Below, one piece after another: positions 37,105 to 47,488 of a stretch of 64,000 nt of DNA; positions within the stretch are counted from its first letter, which is position 1; every line of letters starts with the position of its first letter. Origin of the DNA: Burkholderia pseudomultivorans (GTDB lineage: Bacteria > Pseudomonadota > Gammaproteobacteria > Burkholderiales > Burkholderiaceae); the NCBI RefSeq assembly GCF_001718415.1, contig NZ_CP013378.1:2170001-2234000 (forward strand). The letters run 5' to 3'. The translations under genes were made by a program, and so were the position numbers. A model generated the notes under the pieces. That model was not told the DNA's origin, did no database searches, and was given only the letters and a program-made list of their open reading frames with translations.

Positions 37105-39777
37105 ATGAGTGCGCAGGACATCATGAGGGCGATTCAGGGGGGGCTGATCCAGCAGGACCGCCTGCTGAAGCTCGATACGCCGCTTGGCCCCAATGTATTG
37201 TTGCCGCAACGGGCGATGGGCCGTTCCCGGATCGGACGGCATTTCGAATTTACGCTAGACGTTCTGTCGACGCGCAGCGACCTCAAGCTGAAAAGCCTGG
37301 TCGGACAGCCCGTGACGCTCTGGATCCAGCAGGGTAACGGGTCTTATCTGCCCCGTCACGGCCATGTCCATACGGTGCGGCGGCTCGGATCGGAAGGCGG
37401 CCTGACCAGCTACCAGATCGGCTTTGCGTCCTGGATGCATTTCCTGAAGTTTCGCCGCGACCAGCGCATCTGGCAGGACAAGCCGGTCGACGAAATTCTC
37501 CGGGACGTATTGAATGCGCATCCGCAGGCGAAAGGCCGATTTGACTTCGCGCTGTCGAAGCCGCTGCCGGCCAGATCGTATTGCACGCAATACGAGGACG
37601 ATTGGAACTTCGTCCATCGATTGATGGAAGAAGAAGGGCTGTTCGGCATATGGAAGCAGGCCGACGACGGCAAGTCCCACACGCTTACCGTCGCGGACGG
37701 CCTGGATGTCTGCGAGCCGCTCGCTGCCGGGGCCGTGCGATTTTCCCGTTACGGCATGCACCGCGAGGTCGATGCGCTGGTGCAATGGTCCGATTGTCGA
37801 AGCCTGCATAGCGCCGCGCTCACGACACGTACCTTCGACTACAAGCATCCGTCGCCACTGGCAAACCCGAAGGGCACCCACATGCCGACGGTGTCGCACG
37901 AATTGCCGGAGCAACTGGAGGTATACGAGTACACCGGCCCTTATACGTATCTGAAGCAGGAGCGTGGCGATCATCTGACCAAGGTACGCATGGAGGAGTG
38001 GGAGTCGCGGGCGAAGCGGTTCTATGGTATCGGAGGGCTGCGCGCGGTGGATGCGGGACGGTCGTTCGAACTCGTCGGACACCCGGAGCACGAACGCGAC
38101 TCCAGCGAGCGGCGGCAGTTTGCCGTCATCGAAGTGGTGTGGCTGATCGAGAACAACATCCCGGGCTCGAGCCACCACGCGAATTTCGCACACAGCCTGC
38201 GGCGCCGGTTGAGCGACGCGATAGCCGACCATGCCGAGGACATGTCAGTATTCCGTGCGTCTCATCACGACGGTTCCGAGGGGTTCTTCCTGACCGAGAT
38301 CGAGGCGCAGCGCAAATCCGTGCCGTATCGCAGTCCGTTCGAGCACGACAAGCCCGTCATGCAGATGCAGACCGCAACCGTGGTCGGCGCGCAAGGTCGC
38401 GAGGTCCATACCGACGAGCTGGGCCGGGTCAAGGTGCAATTTCACTGGGACCGGATCGGCGAGCGCGACGAGCGCAGTTCATGCTGGATGCGCGTCAGCC
38501 AACCGTGGGGCGGGCGGGGGTTCGGGATGATCCACCTGCCGCGGATCGGCGACGAAGTCATCGTGTCGTTCCTCGATGGATGTCCGGACCGCCCCGTCAT
38601 CACCGGGCGAGTTACCAATGGCACCAACTTCGTGCAGTGGAAGCTGCCCGACAACGAGGCGCTGTCGGGCCTGCGCTCGCGCGACCTCGGCGGTGCGCAG
38701 GCGAATCAGATCGTGGCCGACGATACGCCGGGCAAGCTCCAGGTGCAGGTATCGAGCGATCATGCGCAGTCACGCCTCGTGGTCGGCTACAACACGCGCA
38801 TCGACGGACATGCGGGGCGTGGTACGGGGCGCGGGACCGGATGGGAGCTGGCGACCGACTCCTGGGGCGTGCTGCGCGCGAACCAGGGAATGCTGGTGAC
38901 GACGGAGACGCGCGCCGGCGCAACGGCCCCGGCGAAGGACATGGGCGAGACGGTGCAGCGCCTCGCGCAGGCGCGCGAGTTACATGACACGCTCGCCAGG
39001 GCCGCGATCCAGGCGCAGGCGCAGGACGGGCAGGATCAGCCTGAGGTGGTCAATGCACTGCGCAAACAGGGCGATGAAATCTCGGGGCAGGGCGGCGGAG
39101 ATTATCCGGAGCTGTCGAAACCGCATCTGGTCATCGCGTCGCCGGCCGGGATCGAAGCGACAACAGCGGGCAGCATCCATCTGGCCAGCGCGGAGCATAC
39201 GGCGCTGACGGGCGGCGGACATGTCAGCGTGAGCAGCGGCAGCAGCCTGTTGGCTTCCGCGCGCAACGCGATCCGTCTTTTTGCGTACAAGCTCGGTATT
39301 CGGATGGTTTCGTATGCGGGCGACATCGATCTCAAGGCGTTGCAGAAGAACCTCAACCTGCTGGCGAAGCTCGAGATTACGCAGACCGCGAACCGGATCA
39401 CGATCAAGGCGACCGAAGAGGTGATGCTTCACGGCGGCGACAGTTATATCAGCCTGAAGCCCGGGAAGATCACGGTGGGCGGCGGAGTGTACGAGGTCAA
39501 CGCTCAAGCGAAGAACCTGCCGCCGAAGCCGATGGGGGTGAACGCGAACGGGCTGCCCGACGTTCAGGCGAACGACCAGAGGTTCCGCGTGCTGTCACCG
39601 ACCGGCAAGCCGTTGCCCGGTGTGGATTACCGGATGACCACGCAATCCGGCGGGCATATCTTCAGCACGGACAGCCTGGGGCGCTCCCCCGCTTTGAATA
39701 CGGCTGAACCGGAGCCCGCAGAGTTCCAGCTTCACTGGGACGAATTCGCTGCGGCACCCGACACGTCCCGCGCGTGA
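37105..39777 (+). CDS. vgrG: Type VI secretion spike protein VgrG with C-terminal extension
   Basis: Trimeric spike that tips the Hcp tube and carries effectors out of the cell. 890 residues from the ATG at 37105 (MSAQDIMRAIQGG), preceded by AAGGA; a GTG 14 codons upstream is weaker. Order: gp27-like base about 15-380; gp5-like OB fold about 422-520 (DELGRVKVQFHWDR, SQPWGGRGFGMIHLPRIGDEV); DUF2345-type needle about 590-800 (LVIASPAGIEATTAGSIHLAS); then about 822-890 a transthyretin/CarboxypepD-like beta domain (RFRVLSPTGKPLPGVDYRM), the type used to dock a specific effector. Orphan: no tss genes nearby. The following three genes look like its cargo module. Confidence 0.94.
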   Translation: MSAQDIMRAIQGGLIQQDRLLKLDTPLGPNVLLPQRAMGRSRIGRHFEFTLDVLSTRSDLKLKSLVGQPVTLWIQQGNGSYLPRHGHVHTVRRLGSEGGLTSYQIGFASWMHFLKFRRDQRIWQDKPVDEILRDVLNAHPQAKGRFDFALSKPLPARSYCTQYEDDWNFVHRLMEEEGLFGIWKQADDGKSHTLTVADGLDVCEPLAAGAVRFSRYGMHREVDALVQWSDCRSLHSAALTTRTFDYKHPSPLANPKGTHMPTVSHELPEQLEVYEYTGPYTYLKQERGDHLTKVRMEEWESRAKRFYGIGGLRAVDAGRSFELVGHPEHERDSSERRQFAVIEVVWLIENNIPGSSHHANFAHSLRRRLSDAIADHAEDMSVFRASHHDGSEGFFLTEIEAQRKSVPYRSPFEHDKPVMQMQTATVVGAQGREVHTDELGRVKVQFHWDRIGERDERSSCWMRVSQPWGGRGFGMIHLPRIGDEVIVSFLDGCPDRPVITGRVTNGTNFVQWKLPDNEALSGLRSRDLGGAQANQIVADDTPGKLQVQVSSDHAQSRLVVGYNTRIDGHAGRGTGRGTGWELATDSWGVLRANQGMLVTTETRAGATAPAKDMGETVQRLAQARELHDTLARAAIQAQAQDGQDQPEVVNALRKQGDEISGQGGGDYPELSKPHLVIASPAGIEATTAGSIHLASAEHTALTGGGHVSVSSGSSLLASARNAIRLFAYKLGIRMVSYAGDIDLKALQKNLNLLAKLEITQTANRITIKATEEVMLHGGDSYISLKPGKITVGGGVYEVNAQAKNLPPKPMGVNANGLPDVQANDQRFRVLSPTGKPLPGVDYRMTTQSGGHIFSTDSLGRSPALNTAEPEPAEFQLHWDEFAAAPDTSRA

Positions 39778-39811
39778 CGGATTACTGGCACCCGATCAGG
39801 AGTACACGGTT

Positions 39812-40987
39812 TTGGCAGACACTGACAATCTGAAAGTGACGGGAACGACCGATCCCGATCCGAACACCTGCGTGGACGCGCAGTGCAATTGCAACATTAT
39901 CTGGTCGCTTGCTCAGCAGTTCTCGATGCGGCAGATCGTAACGAACGCGCGCACGCACGATCACATGCCCGACTATCGCGAAGGCGAAGCGCACGTGTCG
40001 GGGGCACAGCTCGAGAAGCAGGCTCCGACGTTTGTCAGCGATCCGGAGGTCCGGGCGCGACGCATCGCTGCTGCATATGCACGCGTATTCCTCGAAGAAT
40101 TTCACCTGGGGGACAAGAGCAAGATCGGCCGATTCTACTGGCTGGCGCTGGGTGCGTTCGCGTCCAAGCAGGTTGCCGCTACATTGGCGCTCTGGCAGGT
40201 GCGATACGCCGGACGCTGGACCGAGTTGCGCGCCGGACTGGGGCGGGGCAATCTCTGGCTCTTCAACGACGTGCTGGCATGGTTCTATGCGTATGCGGCC
40301 GGGTCCGACACGTTCGACAAATGCGTGCATGCGCGCGATAGCCGTAATTTTGTCGCGCAGGTCGCGACGAACTTTACACGGCAGTTAGCGTATGCCGATT
40401 CGATCGACAAGATTCCCTATGAGATCGATGGCGAGACTGGCAAAAAGAAGGACAAGCTGGGATATCTCAAGTGCACGCAGATCATTATTGACGGATTTGC
40501 GCAAGTCAAGGAATGGGAAGGTTGTGAAGATAAAAAGAAACCTGCTATTGCCTTTGCGCACTTAATTTCAATTGCCCAGCACGAACAAGGTGAAGTGCTG
40601 CAGGGCTTGATCTACGATGATCCAAAGTTCGCCAAATGGTTAAAGATTCAACGTGGTGCGCTGGCGACGTCCGATGATACGGCGATCAATAATTCGATGG
40701 ATGCGATGGGGCGCGGCATGTCTGATGGATCGGACATTGCCCTGTCACCGGTCATTCGTGCCCTGGTGCCCAATCTTCAACTGGTCCTTACGTCGGACGA
40801 TAAAACCGAGAATATTGAGTTTAGATCCGATGCGCCAGATCGGCTGGTGCTGGAGGATTATCAGAAGCGTATGGACTGGATTATGGGTGCGGCAAAGAAA
40901 TTTCACGGGTTGATGCAGGGAGTGCGAAGGGGTGTAATGATGAATCACCTGACTGAAATAAAAAGCTGGGGTGATAGACCAGAATGA
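39812..40987 (+). CDS. Candidate type VI secretion effector, unknown family
   Basis: 391 residues, starting at TTG 39812 (MADTDNLKVTGTTD) nine bases after AGGAG. No known catalytic motif recognised. Visible traits: Cys cluster CVDAQCNCN at 21-27; a long amphipathic, partly hydrophobic helical region FYWLALGAFASKQVAATLAL at about 108-127; LWLFNDVLAWFYAYAAG; a Lys-rich loop GETGKKKDK; a helical C-terminus. No signal peptide, as expected for VgrG cargo. It lies directly after vgrG and overlaps an exported protein gene by ATGA. Codon use shifts to A/T-rich in its second half. Effector role is inferred from position and the exported partner; a membrane or periplasmic target is suggested but unproven. 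Confidence 0.65.
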   Translation: MADTDNLKVTGTTDPDPNTCVDAQCNCNIIWSLAQQFSMRQIVTNARTHDHMPDYREGEAHVSGAQLEKQAPTFVSDPEVRARRIAAAYARVFLEEFHLGDKSKIGRFYWLALGAFASKQVAATLALWQVRYAGRWTELRAGLGRGNLWLFNDVLAWFYAYAAGSDTFDKCVHARDSRNFVAQVATNFTRQLAYADSIDKIPYEIDGETGKKKDKLGYLKCTQIIIDGFAQVKEWEGCEDKKKPAIAFAHLISIAQHEQGEVLQGLIYDDPKFAKWLKIQRGALATSDDTAINNSMDAMGRGMSDGSDIALSPVIRALVPNLQLVLTSDDKTENIEFRSDAPDRLVLEDYQKRMDWIMGAAKKFHGLMQGVRRGVMMNHLTEIKSWGDRPE

Positions 40988-41892
40988 AAATGAAAAAGAT
41001 ATCATTTTTTTCACTGATTATTGGCGTGTTCCTCGCTGGTATCGTTTTTGCGATGCATGACGGGAATTCCCAGGTAACCGTTGATAAAGGCAATCGCATG
41101 AATTCATCACCTACACTTGTCCGGTTTGGCGACCCTAAAGACTCCGACCTCAAGGGGCCGGGAACGTCGGTTGATAATCACTCGTCGGGTGCGAGGTTTT
41201 ATCAGCACGACTGGATGAGAGGCAATCTTGGGACGGTCGAGTTCGAGCATGGAAAACACAGCTTCATGATCGACAACGTGTTGTCGGCGATAGGGTCCGC
41301 CGATACGGATGTGCCGGGCGGTATTTACCAGTGGAGCATAAATTTCGGGGTGAGTCCGGAGCAGGCTGACACGCATGAGGCCGCTATGGCTCGGATGGCG
41401 AAACTCTTTCGAGATTTGCGAGCGAAAGGCTGGATTCGGTGTATTGATGTAGGTGATCCTCGCTTGACCGGGAAGCAGGCGTGGGATCGTCTACGCGTTG
41501 ATTCGGTCTACTCGCTGGATCCGGATTACACGCCGACTATTGACGAATGGAAGGTCGCGATCAGAAAGATGCCACATTGGGTATTTTATGCAGATGGCGT
41601 CTATCTCGATGTATCACTCACGGAAAGCAACATGGGAGGTTTCGTCGGCAAGACGACTTATCTCCTGACTATGGATATAAAGAACGAATATGCGTTCTAT
41701 GGCTTGGGGTACTTTCCGGGCAACGCCGACAAAATTCGTAACTGGAAGACGTTGCTTCCGGCAGAGCTGCAGAAGTACCACGCGAAGCGACTTGCCACCG
41801 AGGCTGAGCTGAAAGCACAAGGCTATACGGTCGATACGGCCTATCAGGATCCACCGATCAAGGCCTTGCAGGGATCGTCCACCAATCCATGA
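40984..41892 (+). CDS. Candidate periplasmic immunity protein for the adjacent effector
   Basis: 302 residues. N-terminus MKMKKISFFSLIIGVFLAG is a signal peptide or anchor, with possible cleavage at VFA-MH. The rest is soluble, rich in W/Y/D (GGIYQWSINFGVSPEQADTHE, YGLGYFPGNADKIRNWKTLL), ending PPIKALQGSSTNP. No family recognised. The start overlaps the effector stop (ATGA at 40984-40987), the classic coupling of toxin and immunity genes. Export implies the effector acts in the periplasm or on membranes. Codon use is visibly richer in A/T than the chromosome, a sign of transfer. A broken relative lies at 42298-42463. Confidence 0.62.
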   Translation: MKMKKISFFSLIIGVFLAGIVFAMHDGNSQVTVDKGNRMNSSPTLVRFGDPKDSDLKGPGTSVDNHSSGARFYQHDWMRGNLGTVEFEHGKHSFMIDNVLSAIGSADTDVPGGIYQWSINFGVSPEQADTHEAAMARMAKLFRDLRAKGWIRCIDVGDPRLTGKQAWDRLRVDSVYSLDPDYTPTIDEWKVAIRKMPHWVFYADGVYLDVSLTESNMGGFVGKTTYLLTMDIKNEYAFYGLGYFPGNADKIRNWKTLLPAELQKYHAKRLATEAELKAQGYTVDTAYQDPPIKALQGSSTNP

Positions 41893-41908
41893 CGACGAGG
41901 CGCAGGCG

Positions 41909-42190
41909 ATGCGAGCAACAGTAGGCGGAAGAGCGCAAATTGTGGTCGGTGACGCGACCAGCCACGGCGGACGCGTGATTTCTGGTAGCCCGTCCTCGAC
42001 ATGGGGGCGCGAGGAGATTCCCATTGCGCGCAAGGGCGACAAGGTGACCTGCCCGATATGCGCACCTCACGTATTCGAGATTGCGGAAGGGTGCGCCGAT
42101 AGCCTGGACTTCGGTGCGCCGGTTGCGCTGGAAGGGCACACAACGACCTGCGGTGCGGTTTTGCTGGCGCGGGCCGGCGACGCGGACTGA
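41909..42190 (+). CDS. PAAR-domain spike-tip protein
   Basis: 93 residues, a single PAAR domain that caps the VgrG trimer: ATSHGGRVISGSPSSTWG, IARKGDKVTCPIC, GAPVALEGHTTTCGAVL. Cys and His residues (C48, C51, H55, H76, C80) fit the metal site at the tip. No N- or C-terminal effector extension. It starts 16 bases after the immunity candidate. Completes a vgrG-effector-immunity-PAAR module. Confidence 0.88.
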   Translation: MRATVGGRAQIVVGDATSHGGRVISGSPSSTWGREEIPIARKGDKVTCPICAPHVFEIAEGCADSLDFGAPVALEGHTTTCGAVLLARAGDAD

Positions 42191-42297
42191 CATTCGGGCC
42201 GGGGCGCGCGGACATTTTCGACGCGCTCCCGGCACGCTCATCGAGCGTCATCGATGCTGCATCCGATGCAGGCTGATGTCGGCTGGCGCACGCACTG

Positions 42298-42463
42298 ATG
42301 AAGAAAACGCTATTTTTTTGCGCCGATCCTGTCGGTGTTGCTGCTTGCGTCGCGCTGGCCGCTGTTCTCCAGGTTGCGTGCAGGAGGATGGATGCGTTAT
42401 GTCGACACGGACGATCAGGCGCCGCCGATCAAGGCGTTGCATGAATCGCCCCTGACTCCGTGA
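42298..42463 (+). pseudogene. Remnant of a second immunity-like gene (frameshift and internal deletion)
   Basis: Starts MKKTLFF at an ATG at 42298; at the T7 run (42313-42319) the frame must drop one T, after which it reads APILSVLLLASRWPLFS, a hydrophobic signal-like stretch, and ends YVDTDDQAPPIKALHESPLTP at the TGA 42461-42463. That tail matches YTVDTAYQDPPIKALQGSSTNP, the end of the intact gene at 40984-41892. The central ~240 residues are missing. Downstream bases after the stop are also alike (TGACGA). Best read as a decayed tandem copy or an immunity gene left from a lost effector pair. Confidence 0.72.
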
Positions 42464-42579
42464 CGAGGTGACGACCTGGCGTCGCGATTGTAGTTCCCGA
42501 CGGTGCAGCAGCCCGTTCCCCCCGCCTCAGCCGGAACATGCCAACGCTGCACATCCCCGCCAACCATCCCGCAGAAACG

Positions 42580-42601
42580 AAAAACGGGCCTTGCGGCCCG
42601 T
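42580..42601 (-). terminator. Terminator of tRNA-Ser(TGA)
   Basis: ACGGGCC (42584-42590) pairs with GGCCCGT (42595-42601) around a TTGC loop; five A on the plus strand at 42580-42584 give the U-tract leftwards. It lies 14 bases after the tRNA 3' end. Confidence 0.85.
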
Positions 42602-42615
42602 ATTCATTCAAGTGC

Positions 42616-42703
42616 TGGCGGAAGCGGTGAGATTCGAACTCACGGACAGTTTCCCGTCGCCGGTTTTCAAGACCGGTGCCTTAAACCGCTCGGCCACGCT
42701 TCC
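42616..42703 (-). tRNA. tRNA-Ser, anticodon TGA
   Basis: 88 bases on the minus strand with encoded CCA (42616-42618). Acceptor GGAAGCG pairs with CGCTTCC; anticodon stem CCGGT/ACCGG with loop CTTGAAA, TGA at 42669-42667; long variable arm. Reads UCA (and by wobble other UCN) codons. Borders the vgrG module. Confidence 0.97.
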
Positions 42704-42746
42704 ACACGAGGCGGCATTGTAACCGAAATGCCGCCTCGATTTGTCG

Positions 42747-43961
42747 TCAATCGTCACGCAGGAACAGTTCCTGCAGATCGTTGAGAAAGCGCTGGCCGAG
42801 CGGCGTCGGCGCGATCTGCGCGAAATCGCGCGCGATCAGCCCGCGTCGTTCCGCTTCCTTCAGCGCCGGTTCGATCGTGCTGATCGGCAGGCCCGTGCGT
42901 TCGGCAAAGCTGTGCACGGGAAAGCCCTCGACCAGCCGCAGCGTGTTCAGCATGAACTCGAACGGCAGATCGCGCGCGCCGACCTCGCGCTCCTCCTGCA
43001 CCGGCGTGCCGGCCATCGCCTGCTCGATGAAGGTCGCCGGATGCTTGTAGCGCGCCTGCCGCAGGATCCGGTTCGGAAACGACAGCTTCGTATGCGCGCC
43101 CGCGCCGATCCCGAGATAGTCGCCGAAGCGCCAGTAGTTCAGGTTGTGCTTGCACTGATGGTTCGGCTTCGCGTACGCGGACACTTCGTATCGACCGTAG
43201 CCGGCCTCCGCCGTGCGCGCGTGTATCCATTCCTGCATGTCGGCCGACGCATCGTCGTCGGGCACGGCAGGCGGGAATTTCGCGAACATCGTGTTCGGCT
43301 CGAGCGTCAGGTGATACAGCGACAGATGCGGCGGCGCGAACGACAGCGCGGTCTCGATATCGGCCCGGCACTCGTCGAGCGTCTGGTTCGGCAGCGCGAA
43401 CATCAGGTCGAGGTTGAAATTGTCGAACGTCTTCGCGGCGATCTCGACGGCCGCGCGCGCCTGCGCGGTATCGTGGATGCGGCCGAGCGCCTTCAGGTGC
43501 GCTTCGTTGAAACTCTGGATGCCGACCGACAGCCGGTTCACGCCGCTTGCGCGGAACTGCGCGAACTTCGCGGCTTCGAACGTGCCCGGATTCGCTTCGA
43601 GCGTGATCTCCGCATCGGCGTCGAGCGGCAGCAGCGCGCGCACGTCCGACAGCAGCCGGTCGAGGCCGCCTGCCGACAGCAGGCTCGGCGTGCCGCCGCC
43701 GATGAACACCGTATGCACCTGGCGTCCCCAGACGAGCGGCAGCGCCTGTTCGAGATCGGCGCGCAGCGCGTCGAGATACTCGGTTTCGGGAAACCGTTCG
43801 CCCTTCCATTCGTGCGAGTTGAAATCGCAGTACGGGCACTTGCGCACGCACCACGGAAAATGCACGTACAGCGCGAGCGGCGGCAGCGACGTGAGCCGCA
43901 CCTGTCCGGGAGACGTGAAGGTCGCGACGACGCGCGCGCCGGTTTCGGCGGCCTGGCTCAT
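42747..43961 (-). CDS. hemW: Heme chaperone / radical SAM protein HemW
   Basis: 404 residues. The radical-SAM cluster motif is CVRKCPYCDF (Cys about 38, 42, 45) with Phe after the last Cys position, the pattern of HemW rather than of coproporphyrinogen dehydrogenase HemN, which has an extra Cys. HTVFIGGGTPSLL and GVNRLSVGIQSFNEAHLK follow as in the family. HemW binds heme and is thought to insert it into respiratory enzymes. Start at 43961 (MSQAAETGAR) with GGGAGG upstream. The gene directly follows rdgB on the same strand. Confidence 0.93.
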   Translation of the reverse strand: MSQAAETGARVVATFTSPGQVRLTSLPPLALYVHFPWCVRKCPYCDFNSHEWKGERFPETEYLDALRADLEQALPLVWGRQVHTVFIGGGTPSLLSAGGLDRLLSDVRALLPLDADAEITLEANPGTFEAAKFAQFRASGVNRLSVGIQSFNEAHLKALGRIHDTAQARAAVEIAAKTFDNFNLDLMFALPNQTLDECRADIETALSFAPPHLSLYHLTLEPNTMFAKFPPAVPDDDASADMQEWIHARTAEAGYGRYEVSAYAKPNHQCKHNLNYWRFGDYLGIGAGAHTKLSFPNRILRQARYKHPATFIEQAMAGTPVQEEREVGARDLPFEFMLNTLRLVEGFPVHSFAERTGLPISTIEPALKEAERRGLIARDFAQIAPTPLGQRFLNDLQELFLRDD

Positions 43962-44010
43962 GCAGCCTCCCGAAGTGTTCCGCCGCAAGCGGGGCGGCGG
44001 CGTTGCGTGC

Positions 44011-44640
44011 TCATGCCGCTTCCTCCTCAAGCCGCGCGAGCAGCGCCTTCAGCGCACGCGCGCGATGGCTGTGCGCGTTCTTCACGGCCGGCTCGAGTTC
44101 GGCCGCCGTCGCGCCGAGCGCCGGCAGGTAGAAATACGGGTCGTAGCCGAAGCCGTGTTCGCCGCGCGGCGCATCGACGATTTCGCCGTCCCAGCGGCCT
44201 TCGGCGAACAGCGGCTCGGGATCGTCCGCGTGGCGCACGAGCGCGAGCACGCAGCAGTAGTACGCACGACGGTCGGCGACGTCGCGCAACTGCTCGACGA
44301 GATACGCATTGTTCGCCGCGTCGCCTTTGTCGCGGCCCGCGCGCTGCGCGTAGCGCGCCGAATAGACGCCCGGCGCGCCGCGCAGCGCGCGCACGCACAG
44401 ACCGGAATCGTCGGCGATCGCCGGCAATCCGGTGAGCCGCGACGCGTGGCGCGCTTTCGTCAGCGCATTCTCGATGAAGGTGTGGAACGGCTCGTCGGCC
44501 TCCGGCACCGCGAGATCGCCCTGCGGGACGATCTCGATGCCGACCGTCGAGAACAGTGCGCTGAACTCGCGCAGCTTGCCGGCGTTGTTCGACGCGAGCA
44601 CGATGCGCGACAGCGGCGCGGCGATGCGATCGTCAGCCAT
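44011..44640 (-). CDS. rdgB: dITP/XTP pyrophosphatase RdgB
   Basis: House-cleaning enzyme that hydrolyses deaminated purine nucleoside triphosphates. 209 residues, HAM1/RdgB family: [14 protein letters not shown] near residue 13, [21 protein letters not shown] with the catalytic Asp, [14 protein letters not shown], and [11 protein letters not shown] at the end. Start at 44640 ([11 protein letters not shown]) lies 8 bases inside rph. Part of rph-rdgB-hemW. Confidence 0.96.
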   Translation of the reverse strand: MADDRIAAPLSRIVLASNNAGKLREFSALFSTVGIEIVPQGDLAVPEADEPFHTFIENALTKARHASRLTGLPAIADDSGLCVRALRGAPGVYSARYAQRAGRDKGDAANNAYLVEQLRDVADRRAYYCCVLALVRHADDPEPLFAEGRWDGEIVDAPRGEHGFGYDPYFYLPALGATAAELEPAVKNAHSHRARALKALLARLEEEAA

Positions 44641-45373
44641 GAGCGGCACCCAGCACGTCCTTCTGCAGTTGCACGAGCTCGCCGATCCCGCTTTGCGCGA
44701 GATCGAGCAGCGCATTCATCTCGGCGCGCGAGAACGGTACGCCTTCGGCCGTGCCCTGGACTTCGACGAAGCCGCCGGCGCCCGTCATCACGACGTTCAT
44801 GTCGGTATCGCAGCGCGAATCTTCCGCGTAGTCGAGATCGAGCACGGGCGTGCCTTCGTAGACGCCCACCGAGATCGCGGCGACGTGATCGACGATCGGC
44901 GAGCGTTCGAGCTTGCCGGCCGCGATCAGCTTCGACACCGCGTCGTGTGCGGCGACGAACGCGCCGGTGATGCTGGCCGTGCGCGTGCCGCCGTCGGCCT
45001 GGATCACGTCGCAGTCGATATGGATCGTGCGCGGCCCGAGCGCCTCCAGGTCGAACACCGCGCGCAGCGCGCGGCCGATCAGGCGCTGAATTTCCTGCGT
45101 GCGGCCGGTCTGCTTGCCGCGCGCCGCCTCGCGGTCGCTGCGCGTATGCGTCGCGCGCGGCAGCATCCCGTATTCGGCGGTCAGCCAGCCTTGCCCGCGT
45201 TCGCGCAGGAACTCGGGCACGCGCTCGGCGACGCTCGCCGTGCAGATCACCTTGGTGTCGCCGAATTCGACCAGCACGGAGCCTTCCGCGTGTTTCGTGT
45301 AGTGGCGCGTGAGTGCGACCTTGCGCAGTGCGTCGGCGCGGCGGCCGCTCGGGCGGGAAAAGGAGGACGTCAT
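44633..45373 (-). CDS. rph: Ribonuclease PH
   Basis: Phosphorolytic 3'-to-5' exonuclease that trims tRNA 3' ends. 246 residues, full length. [42 protein letters not shown] at the start, [20 protein letters not shown] with the arginines of the phosphate site, [19 protein letters not shown], and [20 protein letters not shown]. Divergent from yicC. First of the rph-rdgB-hemW set. Confidence 0.97.
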   Translation of the reverse strand: MTSSFSRPSGRRADALRKVALTRHYTKHAEGSVLVEFGDTKVICTASVAERVPEFLRERGQGWLTAEYGMLPRATHTRSDREAARGKQTGRTQEIQRLIGRALRAVFDLEALGPRTIHIDCDVIQADGGTRTASITGAFVAAHDAVSKLIAAGKLERSPIVDHVAAISVGVYEGTPVLDLDYAEDSRCDTDMNVVMTGAGGFVEVQGTAEGVPFSRAEMNALLDLAQSGIGELVQLQKDVLGAAHG

Positions 45374-45547
45374 GAGCGAATCGTTAGGAGAAGGAGGAAA
45401 CCCCGATTTTAGCGCCGAACGGCGGTGCCGCCCGGCGGGGTGGTCCGCAAAAATGGGATAATGCGCGCTTCCCGCCCCGCGCTTTGCGATGCGCCGGGCG
45501 CCTCGACATATCCCGCCCGCAAGGGCACCCAGACGGCGAGACGAACC

Positions 45548-47162
<1,615 letters not shown>

Positions 47163-47221
47163 CGCGGGGTACGAGGGACATAAGGTAGAATAAGGACTAT
47201 ATTCAGAAGGAATTACCCAAC

Positions 47222-47425
47222 ATGGCTCGCATTACTGTCGAAGACTGCCTGAAGCAAATCCCGAACCGCTTCGAACTGGCGCTCGCCGCCACCTATCGCG
47301 CGCGGCAGCTCGCGCAAGGCCATACGCCGAAGATCGAGAGCCGCGACAAGCCGACCGTCGTCGCGCTGCGCGAGATCGCGGCCGGCCAGGTGGGCGTTGA
47401 GATGCTGAAGAAGGTGCCGGTGTAA
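47222..47425 (+). CDS. rpoZ: RNA polymerase omega subunit
   Basis: 67 residues. [23 protein letters not shown] is the invariant start; ARQLAQG and [13 protein letters not shown] follow. Helps fold beta-prime and forms a ppGpp site, which suits its place directly ahead of spoT. Confidence 0.97.
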
Positions 47426-47488
47426 CGCGCATCCGGCCCGTTCCAGCCATGTAACCCCCGCGCGCAACGACTCGACCTGGAGGCGAAT

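Larger units (their letters stand above)
42191..42615. other. Spacer between the T6SS module and tRNA-Ser(TGA)
   Basis: 425 bases. Holds the immunity remnant (42298-42463) and the tRNA terminator (42580-42601). Nothing else recognisable; no copy of the tRNA 3' end was found near the left edge of the vgrG module, so no attachment-site pair is evident. Confidence 0.5.

Noticed and set aside
37000..42703. tRNA-Ser(TGA) as integration site for a genomic island
   Set aside because: I looked for a copy of the tRNA 3' end near the left side of the vgrG module and saw none, and there is no integrase or other mobility gene.
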